Source: Frankia alni ACN14a (GTDB taxonomy: Bacteria; Actinomycetota; Actinomycetes; Frankiales; Frankiaceae). From it: 64,000 bases of DNA. The notes under the pieces are model-generated. The model had not been told where the DNA came from. It saw only the letters and a program-made list of their open reading frames with translations, and did no database searches. The position numbers were made by a program, and so were the translations under genes. Shown one piece after another: positions 50,854 through 60,000 of this stretch. The stretch is from the NCBI RefSeq assembly GCF_000058485.1, contig NC_008278.1, positions 1,482,962 to 1,546,961 on the forward strand, given 5' to 3'. Numbering within the stretch: position 1 is the first letter of the stretch; every line of letters starts with the position of its first letter.

Positions 50854-52628
50854 CCGCCGGGGTGAGTGAGGCCACCGAGGCCGCCGGCGCGACCGTGGCA
50901 GGTCGGGACGGGTCCCGACCGCACCTGGTCGTCGTCGGCGGAGGTCTCGCCGGGATGGCCGCGGCGCTGCTCGCCGTGGACAGCGGCGCGCGGGTGACGC
51001 TGCTGGAGGCCCGGCCGCGCCTGGGCGGCCAGACGACGTCGTTCCGACGGGGAGACCTGTGGATCGACACCGGTCAGCACGTGTTCATGCGCTGCTGCAC
51101 CGCCTACCGCGGACTGCTGGCGCGCCTCGGGGTGGAGCACCTGACCACCCTGCAGCCCCGCCTGGACGTCCCGGTGCTCCTCGGGGACTCGCTCACCCGG
51201 ACCCGACTGCGGCGCACCAGCGTGCGCCTGCCCGCGCCGCTGCACCTGGCCCCGGCGCTGCTGGGCTACCGGGCGCTGCCGCTCGCCGAGCGGCTGCGCG
51301 CCGGGCTCGCGGCCTTCCAGCTCGGTCGCCTCGACCAGCGGTCCGCGGCGGTGGACGAACGGTCGTTCGGCGCGTGGCTGGCCAGCCACGGCCAGGGCCC
51401 GGCGGCGACGAAGGCGCTGTGGGAGCTGCTGACCGTGGCGACGCTGAACGCGCCGGCCGCCGAGGCCTCGCTGGGCCTGGCGGCCAAGGTCGTGCGTACG
51501 GGCCTGCTGGACGGCGCCGACGCCGGCGACCTCGGCTGGGCGGAGGTCCCGCTGTCCCGGCTGCACGGCGACGCGGCGATGGCCGCCCTGACCGCGGCCG
51601 GCGCCGACGTCCACCTGGGGGCCAAGGTCCGCGCCATCACCGCCGCGGGCGGCGGCTGGGAGCTCGCGGTCACCGCGGGCGGGACCAGCCGCGGCGAGGC
51701 GGTGCCCGGCACCGACGCCGCGGGCCGGCTGCACGCCGACGCCGTGGTCCTCGCGGTGCCGCCACCGGCGGCGGCGGACCTGCTGCCGGCCGGGGCCGGC
51801 CCGCGACCCGAGCGGCTGCGTGAGCTGGGCGACTCGCCGATCATCAACGTGCACATGATCTATCCACGGCAGGTGATCGAGGGGCCGTTCCTGGCCGTCG
51901 TCGACTCGCCGATCCAGTGGATCTTCGACCGGACGATCTCCTCCGGCCTGGCCGCCTCGGGTCCGCCGGGAGCCCAGTACCTGGCGCTGTCCCAGTCGGC
52001 CGCCGAGCCGTGGATCGACCGGTCGGCGAACGAGCTGCGCACGTTGTTCGTCGACGAGATGGCCCGGCTGTTCCCGGCCGCCCGCGCGGCCGCGCCGATC
52101 GAGGTCTTCGTGACCCGGGAGCGCACGGCCACCTTCCGGCAGGCGCCCGGTTCGCTCGCGTTGCGCCCGGGTACCTCGACCGGACTGCCCGGCTTTGCCC
52201 TGGCCGGCACCTGGACCGACACCGGATGGCCCGCGACCATGGAATCTGCTGTGCGTAGCGGACTCGCTGCAACCCGTGAGAGCCTGGCCGGTATGGGGGT
52301 CGTCGTCAACGGGTTGGCCGGGTCCGCCGGGGGAGTCCGGGGGGCCGCCGGTCGACCACCGGCGCCGGCTCGGAGACTCCCACGGCAGGGCGCCGACGGG
52401 GCGCCCGCCACGAGCACCACACCTGCGTCAGACCCGTCAGAACCTACGTCAGTCCCATCAGACCCATCGCTTGTGCTGGATACAGCGGTTGCACCGAATG
52501 CATCGGATTCGTCGGATTCTCCGGATCCACGGGGGGAGAACGCGGTGACCGCCGCAACGAAGGCGGTCACCGGGCCGGTGCCCACCGGCCAGCCAGGGCA
52601 CTCATCCACAGGGGGATTCCCGGTATGA
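50850..52628 (+). CDS. hpnE: HpnE, hydroxysqualene dehydroxylase / FAD-dependent squalene oxidoreductase
   Basis: This 592-residue amine-oxidase-type flavoprotein has the dinucleotide motif VVVGGGLAGMAAALLAVDSG (about residues 29-48), the family LLEARPRLGGQTTSF and a C-terminal GFALAGTWTDTGWPATMESAVRSG FAD motif. It reduces hydroxysqualene to squalene. The family region ends near residue 485; about 105 further residues are low-complexity, with DPSEPTSVPSDPS-like repeats. It overlaps hpnD and the prenyl synthase gene by four bases each. Confidence 0.93.
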   Translation: MTAGVSEATEAAGATVAGRDGSRPHLVVVGGGLAGMAAALLAVDSGARVTLLEARPRLGGQTTSFRRGDLWIDTGQHVFMRCCTAYRGLLARLGVEHLTTLQPRLDVPVLLGDSLTRTRLRRTSVRLPAPLHLAPALLGYRALPLAERLRAGLAAFQLGRLDQRSAAVDERSFGAWLASHGQGPAATKALWELLTVATLNAPAAEASLGLAAKVVRTGLLDGADAGDLGWAEVPLSRLHGDAAMAALTAAGADVHLGAKVRAITAAGGGWELAVTAGGTSRGEAVPGTDAAGRLHADAVVLAVPPPAAADLLPAGAGPRPERLRELGDSPIINVHMIYPRQVIEGPFLAVVDSPIQWIFDRTISSGLAASGPPGAQYLALSQSAAEPWIDRSANELRTLFVDEMARLFPAARAAAPIEVFVTRERTATFRQAPGSLALRPGTSTGLPGFALAGTWTDTGWPATMESAVRSGLAATRESLAGMGVVVNGLAGSAGGVRGAAGRPPAPARRLPRQGADGAPATSTTPASDPSEPTSVPSDPSLVLDTAVAPNASDSSDSPDPRGENAVTAATKAVTGPVPTGQPGHSSTGGFPV

Positions 52629-53641
52629 CCATGACGGTTCCGGATGCGATCGAGCGGGGGCGGACCCTCACCGTGCCGGCGCTGCGCGCCGTGGTGGACC
52701 GCCTGCACCCGCGCCTTCGCCACGTCGTCGCCTACCACCGCGGCTGGGTGGACGCCGCCGGCGAACCGCTGCCCGGTGGCGGTGGCAAGCTCGTCCGCCC
52801 GGCGTTGGCGCTGCTGTCCGCCGAGGCGGCCGGCGCGCCGGCGGAGGTCGGCCTGCCGGCCGCGGTCGCCGTCGAGCTCGTGCACGACTTCTCGCTGCTG
52901 CACGACGACCTGATGGACGGCGACACCGAGCGCCGCCACCGGCCGACGGCCTGGACGGTCTTCGGCGCCGACGGCGCGATCCTGGCCGGCGACGCCCTGC
53001 TGGGGCTCGCCACCCAGGTCCTGCTGGAGGTCGAGGGCGACGCCGCGCGGCGCGCGGCGCTGATCCTCGGCGCCGGCGTCCAGGATCTGGTCCGCGGCCA
53101 GGCCGAGGACCTGATGTTCGAAAGCCGTTCCGACGTCACCGTGGCCGACACGCTGCGGATGGAGGACGGCAAGACCGGCGCGCTGCTGGCCTGTTCGGCG
53201 TCGCTGGGCGCCGTGCTCGCCGGTGCCGGCGACGAGATGGTCGACGCGCTCGCCGAGTACGGCTCCCGCCTCGGCACGGCCTTCCAGCTCATCGACGACC
53301 TGCTCGGCATCTGGGGCGACCCGGCGGTCACCGGCAAGCCGGTGCTGTCGGACCTGCGTTCCCGCAAGAAGTCCGTGCCGGTGGTGGTCGCGCTGGAGGC
53401 CGGCGGCGCCGCCGCCGAGGAGCTGCGTGCCTTCCTCGTCGGCACCGGCGAGTCGAGCGAGGCGGAACTCGCGCACATCGCCGAACTGGTCGAACAGGCG
53501 GGCGGGCGGGACTGGACCACCGCCGAGGCCGACCGGCAGCTCAAGGCGTGCGAGAACGTGCTGCGCTCGCTGTCGATGCCGGCCGCGGTCGAGGCGGAGC
53601 TGCTCGCCCTCGCCCGCTTCGTGACCGAGCGCGATCGCTGA
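52625..53641 (+). CDS. Polyprenyl (farnesyl-type) diphosphate synthase
   Basis: This 338-residue trans-isoprenyl diphosphate synthase has the first aspartate-rich motif in LLHDDLMDGD, the second in LIDDLLGIWGD, and GGGGKLVRPALALL. It makes the prenyl diphosphate, presumably farnesyl diphosphate, that HpnD joins. The residues just before the first motif set chain length, but length cannot be fixed from this reading. It is coupled to hpnE by an ATGA overlap. AGGAGG directly after its stop serves a small downstream ORF. Confidence 0.92.
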   Translation: MTMTVPDAIERGRTLTVPALRAVVDRLHPRLRHVVAYHRGWVDAAGEPLPGGGGKLVRPALALLSAEAAGAPAEVGLPAAVAVELVHDFSLLHDDLMDGDTERRHRPTAWTVFGADGAILAGDALLGLATQVLLEVEGDAARRAALILGAGVQDLVRGQAEDLMFESRSDVTVADTLRMEDGKTGALLACSASLGAVLAGAGDEMVDALAEYGSRLGTAFQLIDDLLGIWGDPAVTGKPVLSDLRSRKKSVPVVVALEAGGAAAEELRAFLVGTGESSEAELAHIAELVEQAGGRDWTTAEADRQLKACENVLRSLSMPAAVEAELLALARFVTERDR

Positions 53642-53652
53642 GGAGGCCGCAG

Positions 53653-53853
53653 GTGAGCACAGGCGCCCATGCCGCCTGGTCCACCCGCCGCCCCGAACCA
53701 GGCCGGGGTGATGCCGGGAGGCCGGGCGGCGCCCCGCCACGGCTCGACCGGCGGGCGGCCCCACCGGGCCGCCGCGACACCGGACAGACCGGCGATCAGC
53801 CTGGCGATCGCACGCTTGACCATCGCACGTACGACGAGGGGAGTCGTCGATGA
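53653..53853 (+). CDS. Small Arg/Pro/Gly-rich ORF coupled to shc
   Basis: This 66-residue frame begins at GTG 53653, six bases after a perfect AGGAGG (53641-53646), and ends with a TGA that overlaps the shc ATG by four bases. The product is very basic and rich in Arg, Pro, Gly and Asp, with no hydrophobic segment. The same ATGA coupling joins all other genes of this operon, so it may be a genuine small protein or a leader that carries ribosomes into shc. It could also be a chance frame in GC-rich DNA. Confidence 0.5.
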   Translation: MSTGAHAAWSTRRPEPGRGDAGRPGGAPPRLDRRAAPPGRRDTGQTGDQPGDRTLDHRTYDEGSRR

Positions 53854-55964
53854 GCCTGACCTCGGACCCGTCCCCGGCTGCTCCGACTGCCGAGAAGAGC
53901 CCGAAGCGGCCCACCATCCCGGTGCCCGCCACGGCCGACGCCTACGGGATCTCCCGGTCCTCACCGCCGCTGCCCGCCGCCACCGGCCGGCCGCAGGCGG
54001 CCGGCCCGGCCAGCGCGGGCGTCGCCACGGCGCGCGCCCGGGACCATCTCCTCGCGCTGCAGTCGGAGGAGGGCTGGTGGAAGGGCGACCTCGAGACGAA
54101 CGTCACGATGGACGCCGAGGACCTGTTCATGAAGCAGTTCCTCGGCATCCGCGGTGACGACGAGACCGAGCAGACCGCCCGCTGGATCCGTTCCCAGCAG
54201 CTCGCGGACGGCGGCTGGCCCACTTTCTACGGCGGCCCGGCCGACCTGTCCACCACCATCGAGGCCTACATCGCGCTGCGCCTCGCCGGCGACGCGGTCG
54301 ACGCCCCGCACATGGCCCGGGCCGCGGAGCTCGTGCGCGCCCAGGGCGGGGTGGCCGCCTCGCGGGTGTTCACCCGAATCTGGCTGGCGGCGCTCGGCCA
54401 GTGGTCCTGGGACGACGTGCCGGTCATCCCGCCGGAGTTGATCTTCCTGCCGTCGTGGATCCCGCTGAACGTCTACGACTTCGCCTGCTGGGCGCGCCAG
54501 ACGATCGTCGCGTTGACGATCGTCGGGTCACTGCGGCCGTCGCACGACCTCGGCTTCTCCATCGACGAGCTCAAGGTGCCGGCAGCGGCGCGCAAGCCGG
54601 CCGCGCTGCGCAGCTGGGAGGGCGCCTTCGAGCGGCTCGACAAGCTGCTGCACCGCTACGAGAAGCGGCCGATCAAGCTCCTGCGCACCCTGGCGCTGCG
54701 GCGGGCCACCGAGTGGGTCGTCGCCCGGCAGGAGGCCGACGGGTGCTGGGGCGGCATCCAGCCGCCCTGGGTCTACTCCGTCATGGCGCTGCACCTGATG
54801 GGGTACCCGCTGAACCACCCGGTGATCGCCACGGCGTTCCGCGGGATGGAGCGGTACGTGATCCGCCGGGACACCCCGCAGGGCCCGATCCGCCAGATCG
54901 AGGCCTGCCAGTCGCCGGTCTGGGACACCGCGCTCGCGGTCGTCGCGCTCGCCGACGCCGGCGTCCCCGGCGACCATCCGGCGATGGTGAAGGCCGGCCG
55001 CTGGCTGGTCGACGAGGAGGTCCGGGTCGCCGGGGACTGGGCGGTGCGCCGCCCCGAGCTCGCCCCCGGCGGCTGGGCGTTCGAGTTCGACAACGACTTC
55101 TACCCGGACGTCGACGACACCGCCGAGGTGGTGCTGGCGCTGCGGCGGTTGCTCGGCGCGGGGCACGTCGCCCCGCCGGCCTCCCGGCAGGGCCGCGCGG
55201 AGGCCCCCCCGGTGAACACCGTCGAGGACGCGGACCCGCGGCTGGCCGCGGCGATGCGCGCGGCGGCGGCCCGCGGGGTCGACTGGAGCGTCGGGATGCG
55301 CTCGTCGAACGGCGCCTGGGGCGCCTTCGACGCCGACAACGTCCGGACGCTCACCACGAAGATCCCGTTCTGCGACTTCGGCGAGGTGGTCGACCCGCCG
55401 TCGGCGGACGTCACCGCGCACATCGTCGAGATGCTGGCCGACCTCGGCCGCTCCGACCACCCGATCACCCAGCGGGCGGTGCAGTGGCTGCTGGACAACC
55501 AGGAGCCGGGCGGGTCCTGGTTCGGCCGGTGGGGCGTCAACCACCTCTACGGCACCGGGGCGGTCGTGCCGGCGCTGATCGGCGCCGGGGTGCCCACCGA
55601 CCACCCGGCGATCACCGCCGCGGTCCGGTGGCTGCTCGAGCACCAGTCGCCCGAGGGCGGCTGGGGCGAGGACCTGCGCTCCTACACCGACCCCGCCTGG
55701 ATCGGCCGAGGCGAGCTCACCGCGTCGCAGACGGCGTGGGCGCTGCTCGCGCTGCTGGCGGTGGACCCGCACAGCCTGGCCGTGAAGCGTGGGGTGCGCT
55801 GGTTGTGCGAGACCCAGCGGCCGGACGGCACCTGGGACGAGCCCTACTTCACCGGCACCGGTTTCCCCGGCGACTTCTCTCTGAACTACCATCTGTACCG
55901 GCTGGTCTTCCCGCTGACCGCGCTCGGCCGGTACGTGAGCCTCACCGGGGTGGCCACACCATGA
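53850..55964 (+). CDS. shc: Shc, squalene-hopene cyclase
   Basis: This 704-residue triterpene cyclase has the catalytic DVDDTAE motif at residues 420-426, several QW repeats (for example GGWPTFYGGPADLS, GCWGGIQPPWVYS, GGSWFGRWGVNHLYGT, GGWGEDLRSY, DGTWDEPYFTGTGFP) and the FYLNYH-like SLNYHLYRLVFPL end. It cyclises squalene to hopene at the membrane. The first 55 residues are polar and not part of the family. ATG at 53850 has a GAGGGGAG site. It is coupled to the small ORF and to the HpnG-IspH fusion. Confidence 0.96.
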   Translation: MSLTSDPSPAAPTAEKSPKRPTIPVPATADAYGISRSSPPLPAATGRPQAAGPASAGVATARARDHLLALQSEEGWWKGDLETNVTMDAEDLFMKQFLGIRGDDETEQTARWIRSQQLADGGWPTFYGGPADLSTTIEAYIALRLAGDAVDAPHMARAAELVRAQGGVAASRVFTRIWLAALGQWSWDDVPVIPPELIFLPSWIPLNVYDFACWARQTIVALTIVGSLRPSHDLGFSIDELKVPAAARKPAALRSWEGAFERLDKLLHRYEKRPIKLLRTLALRRATEWVVARQEADGCWGGIQPPWVYSVMALHLMGYPLNHPVIATAFRGMERYVIRRDTPQGPIRQIEACQSPVWDTALAVVALADAGVPGDHPAMVKAGRWLVDEEVRVAGDWAVRRPELAPGGWAFEFDNDFYPDVDDTAEVVLALRRLLGAGHVAPPASRQGRAEAPPVNTVEDADPRLAAAMRAAAARGVDWSVGMRSSNGAWGAFDADNVRTLTTKIPFCDFGEVVDPPSADVTAHIVEMLADLGRSDHPITQRAVQWLLDNQEPGGSWFGRWGVNHLYGTGAVVPALIGAGVPTDHPAITAAVRWLLEHQSPEGGWGEDLRSYTDPAWIGRGELTASQTAWALLALLAVDPHSLAVKRGVRWLCETQRPDGTWDEPYFTGTGFPGDFSLNYHLYRLVFPLTALGRYVSLTGVATP

Positions 55965-57943
55965 GCACCTCCCCATCCCCGGGCGGCGACGGGACCGCTC
56001 CCGACGCTGTCGTGACCCCCGCCGACCGCACGGCCCCGGCGGCCGCGGCGGGGGGACCCGCCGTGATCCCCTCCCAGGACCCGGCGTCGCCGTCCGTTCC
56101 CTCGTCCGCCGCGGCACGCCGGCTCAGCGCGGTGGGTTCGCCTGTCGCGGTGGGTTCGTCCAGCGCGGTCGGTTCGCCTGTCGAGGCGGGTTCGCCTGTC
56201 GACGCGGGTTCGCCCGCCGAGGCGGGTTCGCCGGTCGAGCCGGGCTCGTCCACCGAGGCGGGCTCGGCCGCGGAGGCGTCGGTCGGTGGCGGGCAGGCGC
56301 AGGCGCCACCGCGGCCCGCGGAGCCGGCTGCGACCGTGGCCCGGCCCCGCCGACGCGCGCGGCTCGTGGTCGCGACAGCGCTGCGCTTCGAGGCGATGGC
56401 GGCCGGCCGCTCCGGCCTGCCGTCGGACACCGTCATGGTGCGCACCGGTATGGGCCCCGACAAGGCGGGCCGAGCCGCTCGGGTGGTCCGTCAGGCGCGC
56501 CCCGACGCCGTCGCCATCGTGGGCCTGTCCGGCGGCCTCGCCCCCGGGATCAGGCCCGGGGACATCGTCGTCGCCAGCGAGGTCCGCGGCGTCGACGGTT
56601 CCGTCGCCGCCCGCTGTGCGTCCGCCCCGCTGCTGGCCGGTGACCTGCGCAGGCTCGGCCTGACCGTCCACGTCGGCCCGATCGTCACCGCGGCCAAGGT
56701 CGCCACCGGCGACGAGCGCACGCGGCTGGCCGCCACCGGCGCCATCGCGGTGGACATGGAGAGCGCCCCGATCGCCGCGGGGGTCGGGGATGTCCCGTTC
56801 GCCGCGGTGCGGGTCATCGTCGACACCGCCGACGAGCCGCTCGGCCGCCTCGACCTGGTCCGCCGCGGCGTGCTGGGCCTGCGCACGATGCGCCGGCTCG
56901 GCCTGCCCATCGGCGCCTGGGCGGCGGCGGTGGGCCGGCGCACCGTGCTGCTCGCCGAACCGCGGGCGTTCTGCGCCGGGGTCGAGCGCGCCATCGAGGT
57001 CGTCGAACGCGCCCTGGAGCTCCACGGCGCGCCGGTCTACGTCCGCAAGCAGATCGTGCACAACTCCCACGTGGTGGCCGACCTCGCCGCCCGAGGGGCG
57101 GTCTTCGTCGAGGAACTCGACGAGGTGCCCGCCGGCGCGACCGTGGTCTTCTCCGCGCACGGGGTGGCCCCGGCGGTGTGGAACCAGGCCGACGGGCGCC
57201 AGCTCTCCGTCATCGACGCGACCTGCCCGCTGGTCGAGAAGGTGCACGCCGAGGCCCGCCGGTTCACCTCCCGCGGCGACACCGTGCTGCTCATCGGCCA
57301 CTCCGGTCACGAGGAGGTCGACGGCACGCTGGGCGAGGCGCCTGGGCGCATCCGGCTGGTGCAGTCGCCCGAGGAGGTCGACGCCCTCGACGTCCCCGAC
57401 CCCGAGCGGGTCACCTACCTCATGCAGACCACGCTGGCGATGGACGAGGCCGAGGAGGTCGTCGACGCGCTCAAGGAGCGCTTCCCGGCGATCGTCGGCC
57501 CCGGGTCCGCCGACATCTGCTACGCCACCTCGAACCGGCAGAACGCGGTGCGCAAGGTCGCCCAGGAGGCGCAGCTCGTCCTCGTCGTCGGGTCGGCCAA
57601 CAGCGCGAACTCGGTGCGGCTGGTGGAGGTCAGCCGCCGCGACGGGGTGGCCTCCCACCTCGTCGAGAACGTCGGCGACGTGGAACTGTCCTGGCTGGAC
57701 GGGGTGGAGACGGTCGGCATCTCCGCCGGCGCCTCGGCTCCGCCGTCACTGGTGGAGGAGCTCACCGCCGCGCTGTCCGGCCTCGGGGCGACGGACGTGA
57801 CCACCCGATCCGTCGGTACCGAGACGGTCGCCTTCCACCTGCCCAAGGAGCTGCGCCGCGCGGGCGCCATCGCGGCCGGTGCCGCCGCGGCTGGTACCTC
57901 CGCGGCTGGTGCCGCGCCGGCGCACGTGTCCGGCCCGTCGTAG
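55961..57943 (+). CDS. ispH: HpnG-IspH fusion: hopanoid nucleosidase plus HMBPP reductase
   Basis: This 660-residue protein joins two enzymes. Residues about 1-130 are a repeat-rich linker (GSPVEAG-type). Residues about 130-320 match HpnG, the purine-nucleosidase/phosphorylase-fold enzyme that removes adenine from adenosylhopane (VGLSGGLAPGIRPGDIVVAS, DMESAPIAAG). Residues about 325-640 are IspH/LytB, which makes IPP and DMAPP, with iron-sulfur cysteines in FCAGVERA, DATCPLVEKVH and DICYATSNRQ. I see no frameshift or stop between them. ATG at 55961 overlaps shc by four bases. Confidence 0.93.
   Translation: MSTSPSPGGDGTAPDAVVTPADRTAPAAAAGGPAVIPSQDPASPSVPSSAAARRLSAVGSPVAVGSSSAVGSPVEAGSPVDAGSPAEAGSPVEPGSSTEAGSAAEASVGGGQAQAPPRPAEPAATVARPRRRARLVVATALRFEAMAAGRSGLPSDTVMVRTGMGPDKAGRAARVVRQARPDAVAIVGLSGGLAPGIRPGDIVVASEVRGVDGSVAARCASAPLLAGDLRRLGLTVHVGPIVTAAKVATGDERTRLAATGAIAVDMESAPIAAGVGDVPFAAVRVIVDTADEPLGRLDLVRRGVLGLRTMRRLGLPIGAWAAAVGRRTVLLAEPRAFCAGVERAIEVVERALELHGAPVYVRKQIVHNSHVVADLAARGAVFVEELDEVPAGATVVFSAHGVAPAVWNQADGRQLSVIDATCPLVEKVHAEARRFTSRGDTVLLIGHSGHEEVDGTLGEAPGRIRLVQSPEEVDALDVPDPERVTYLMQTTLAMDEAEEVVDALKERFPAIVGPGSADICYATSNRQNAVRKVAQEAQLVLVVGSANSANSVRLVEVSRRDGVASHLVENVGDVELSWLDGVETVGISAGASAPPSLVEELTAALSGLGATDVTTRSVGTETVAFHLPKELRRAGAIAAGAAAAGTSAAGAAPAHVSGPS
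56130..56275 (+). repeat. Imperfect 18-bp repeats in the N-terminus of the fusion gene
   Basis: GGTTCGCCTGTCGAGGCG-type units recur about eight times and encode GSPVEA-like hexapeptides ahead of the HpnG domain. The copies are diverged but in frame. Confidence 0.75.
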
Positions 57944-57982
57944 CCCGACTCGCGGTCCCGACCGCCGGTCGCCCGACCGTTC

Positions 57983-58011
57983 GGCGGGGATCGCCGTGCG
58001 CGATCCCCGCC
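57983..58011 (+). terminator. 12-bp stem terminator after the hopanoid operon
   Basis: GGCGGGGATCGC at 57983-57994 pairs perfectly with GCGATCCCCGCC at 58000-58011 across a five-base loop. It lies 40 bases after the fusion-gene stop and 26 bases before the thioesterase ATG, so it probably separates the two transcripts. Confidence 0.72.
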
Positions 58012-58037
58012 ACGGCCTCGTCTCTAGGCTGCTGACC

Positions 58038-58586
58038 ATGACCGCGATGGAATCCGCACCCGGCGTTCCCGAGCTCGACCCCGCGCTCTGGGGCGAGCCC
58101 CGCAGCAAGTCCGTCACCTGGCACGACCCGATCCCGGTCGCGTCGGCCGCGGCCACCCTGAGCGGCCTGGAGTTCCTGACCGCGATGCGCGACGGCCGGA
58201 TCCCGCCGCCGCCCATCTCCCGGCTGTTCGACTTCCGGCCGGTCGAGGTCTCGCGCGGCGACGTGGTGTTCACCTGTCAGCCCGACGAGTCGGCGTACAA
58301 CCCGATCGGGATGGTCCACGGCGGCCTGCTCTGCACGATCCTCGACACCGCGGCCGCCTGTGCGGTGCAGACCACCCTCGACGCCGGCGTCGCCTACACC
58401 TCGATCGAGATCAAGGTGAACTACCTGCGGCCGGTGCGCATCGCGGCGGGCCGGCCCCAGCGGCTGACGGCGCACGGCTGGACCACCAGGCCGGGGCGCC
58501 GGGTGGCCTTCGCCGAGGCGGACGTCCGCGACGACGACGGCAAGGTCGTCGCCACGGCCAGCAGCAGCTGCCTGATCCTCGACTGA
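58038..58586 (+). CDS. PaaI-type hotdog-fold thioesterase
   Basis: This 182-residue protein has the family segment NPIGMVHGGLLCTILDTAAA followed by a long beta region (YTSIEIKVNYLRPVRIAAG). Such enzymes hydrolyse acyl-CoA or aryl-CoA thioesters. The start is ATG at 58038; there is no strong ribosome site. It lies between the hopanoid operon and hpnH on the same strand. A link to hopanoid metabolism is not shown. Confidence 0.85.
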   Translation: MTAMESAPGVPELDPALWGEPRSKSVTWHDPIPVASAAATLSGLEFLTAMRDGRIPPPPISRLFDFRPVEVSRGDVVFTCQPDESAYNPIGMVHGGLLCTILDTAAACAVQTTLDAGVAYTSIEIKVNYLRPVRIAAGRPQRLTAHGWTTRPGRRVAFAEADVRDDDGKVVATASSSCLILD

Positions 58587-58969
58587 GACCGGCTCCGGTC
58601 GCCGGGAACCCCAGGACGTGTAACTCTGAGTAATGAGTCGGCGTCGTTGCCGGCATCGGCGTCGCCCGGCCAGCGGAACCCGCGGGCCGGCGCGCCGGAG
58701 GTCGTCCCCACACCTCCGACGCCTCGTCGAAGGTTGACGATGCGAGGCCGGCGGAGGCCGCAATCGGCGTCCTTTGGCCGTCGCGCGAGGCCCTGACCTG
58801 GCCGGATACCCTCCGCGACCGGTTGCTCGGACGAGCGGGTCGGCCACCGGACACAGCTGTGCGACAGTTCATCGCTCGATCCACATGCAGCCTGTACGTA
58901 CAGGCTGTATGGTCAGTGCAGAGATCATCGGTCATCCCACCGGCGACCTGAGGAGAGGGGAGCTACGCC
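58587..58969 (+). other. Intergenic region upstream of hpnH
   Basis: This 383-bp region has no supported gene. Its right part holds a perfect 20-bp palindrome and a TATGGT -10-like sequence at 58908-58913, followed by the GGAGAGGGGAG ribosome site of hpnH. Confidence 0.5.
58888..58907 (+). promoter_or_regulatory. Perfect 20-bp palindrome in the hpnH promoter
   Basis: CAGCCTGTACGTACAGGCTG is a perfect palindrome. It sits directly before a TATGGT -10-like element, so a bound protein would cover the -35/spacer region of hpnH. Size and symmetry suit a TetR-type repressor; the TetR gene at 60180-60854 is one candidate. Confidence 0.7.
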
Positions 58970-59974
58970 GTGGCGGTCGAGTGGCGGTACCAGCTCCGTA
59001 TCGGTACCTACCTGGCGAAGCAGAAACTGCGGCGCCGCAAGCACTTCCCGCTCGTGCTGGAGCTGGAGCCACTGTTTGCCTGCAACCTGTCGTGCACGGG
59101 CTGTGGGAAGATCCAGCATCCGGCGTCCGTCCTGAAGCAGCGGATGAGCCCCGAGGACGCGCTCGCCGCGGTCAAGGAGTGTGGCGCTCCGGTCGTGGCG
59201 ATCGCGGGCGGTGAGCCGCTCATGCACCCGCAGATCCACGAGATCGTGAACGAGCTGGTCAAGCGCAAGAAGTTCGTGATCCTGTGCACGAACGGCCTGC
59301 TGCTGCAGAAGAAGCTCAAGAACTTCACGCCGTCGCCCTACTTCACCTTCGTGCTGCACATCGACGGGCTGCGCGAGCGGCACGACTCGGTGGTGGAGAA
59401 GGAGGGCACGTTCGACGAGTGCGTGCGGGCCTTCCACGCGGCGAAGGCGGCCGGCTTCCGGGTCGGCACCAACTCCACGTTCTTCAACAACGACAGCCCG
59501 CAGGACGTCATCGACATCCTGACCTTCCTCAACGACGACCTCAAGGTCGACCAGATCCAGCTCTCGCCGGGTTACGCGTACGAGAAGGCTCCGGACCAGG
59601 AGCACTTCCTCGCCGTCCAGGAGACCCGCGAGATGTTCGGGAAGGTCTTCGCGGAGGGTCGCCGCAAGAAGTTCCGGCTCAACCACTCGCCCATCTTCCT
59701 GGACTTCCTCGAGGGGAAGAAGGAGCTCGACTGCACCGCCTGGGGCATCCCGAGCTACTCGCTGTTCGGCTGGCAGAAGCCCTGCTACCTGATGAGCGAC
59801 GGGTACGTCTCCTCGTACAAGGAGCTCGTCGAGACCACCGACTGGGACTCCTACGGTCGCGGCAAGGACCCTCGGTGCGCGAACTGCATGGCGCACTGCG
59901 GCTACGAGACCTCGGCCGTGCTGGCGACGATGGGTTCCCTGAAGGAGTCCATTCGCGCCGTCCGCCAGGTCTGA
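58970..59974 (+). CDS. hpnH: HpnH, radical SAM adenosylhopane synthase
   Basis: This 334-residue radical SAM enzyme has the iron-sulfur motif ACNLSCTGC (Cys38, Cys42, Cys45), the GGEP motif in AIAGGEPLMHP and a C-terminal CANCMAHCGYE cysteine cluster. It adds the adenosyl group to hopene to start the extended C35 side chain. The GTG start at 58970 follows GGAGAGGGGAG. Its base composition is a little lower in GC than the shc operon. It has its own palindrome-bearing promoter, so extended hopanoids may be controlled separately. Confidence 0.95.
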   Translation: MAVEWRYQLRIGTYLAKQKLRRRKHFPLVLELEPLFACNLSCTGCGKIQHPASVLKQRMSPEDALAAVKECGAPVVAIAGGEPLMHPQIHEIVNELVKRKKFVILCTNGLLLQKKLKNFTPSPYFTFVLHIDGLRERHDSVVEKEGTFDECVRAFHAAKAAGFRVGTNSTFFNNDSPQDVIDILTFLNDDLKVDQIQLSPGYAYEKAPDQEHFLAVQETREMFGKVFAEGRRKKFRLNHSPIFLDFLEGKKELDCTAWGIPSYSLFGWQKPCYLMSDGYVSSYKELVETTDWDSYGRGKDPRCANCMAHCGYETSAVLATMGSLKESIRAVRQV

Positions 59975-60000
59975 CAGTCTGACGATCTGACGGTCCGACC

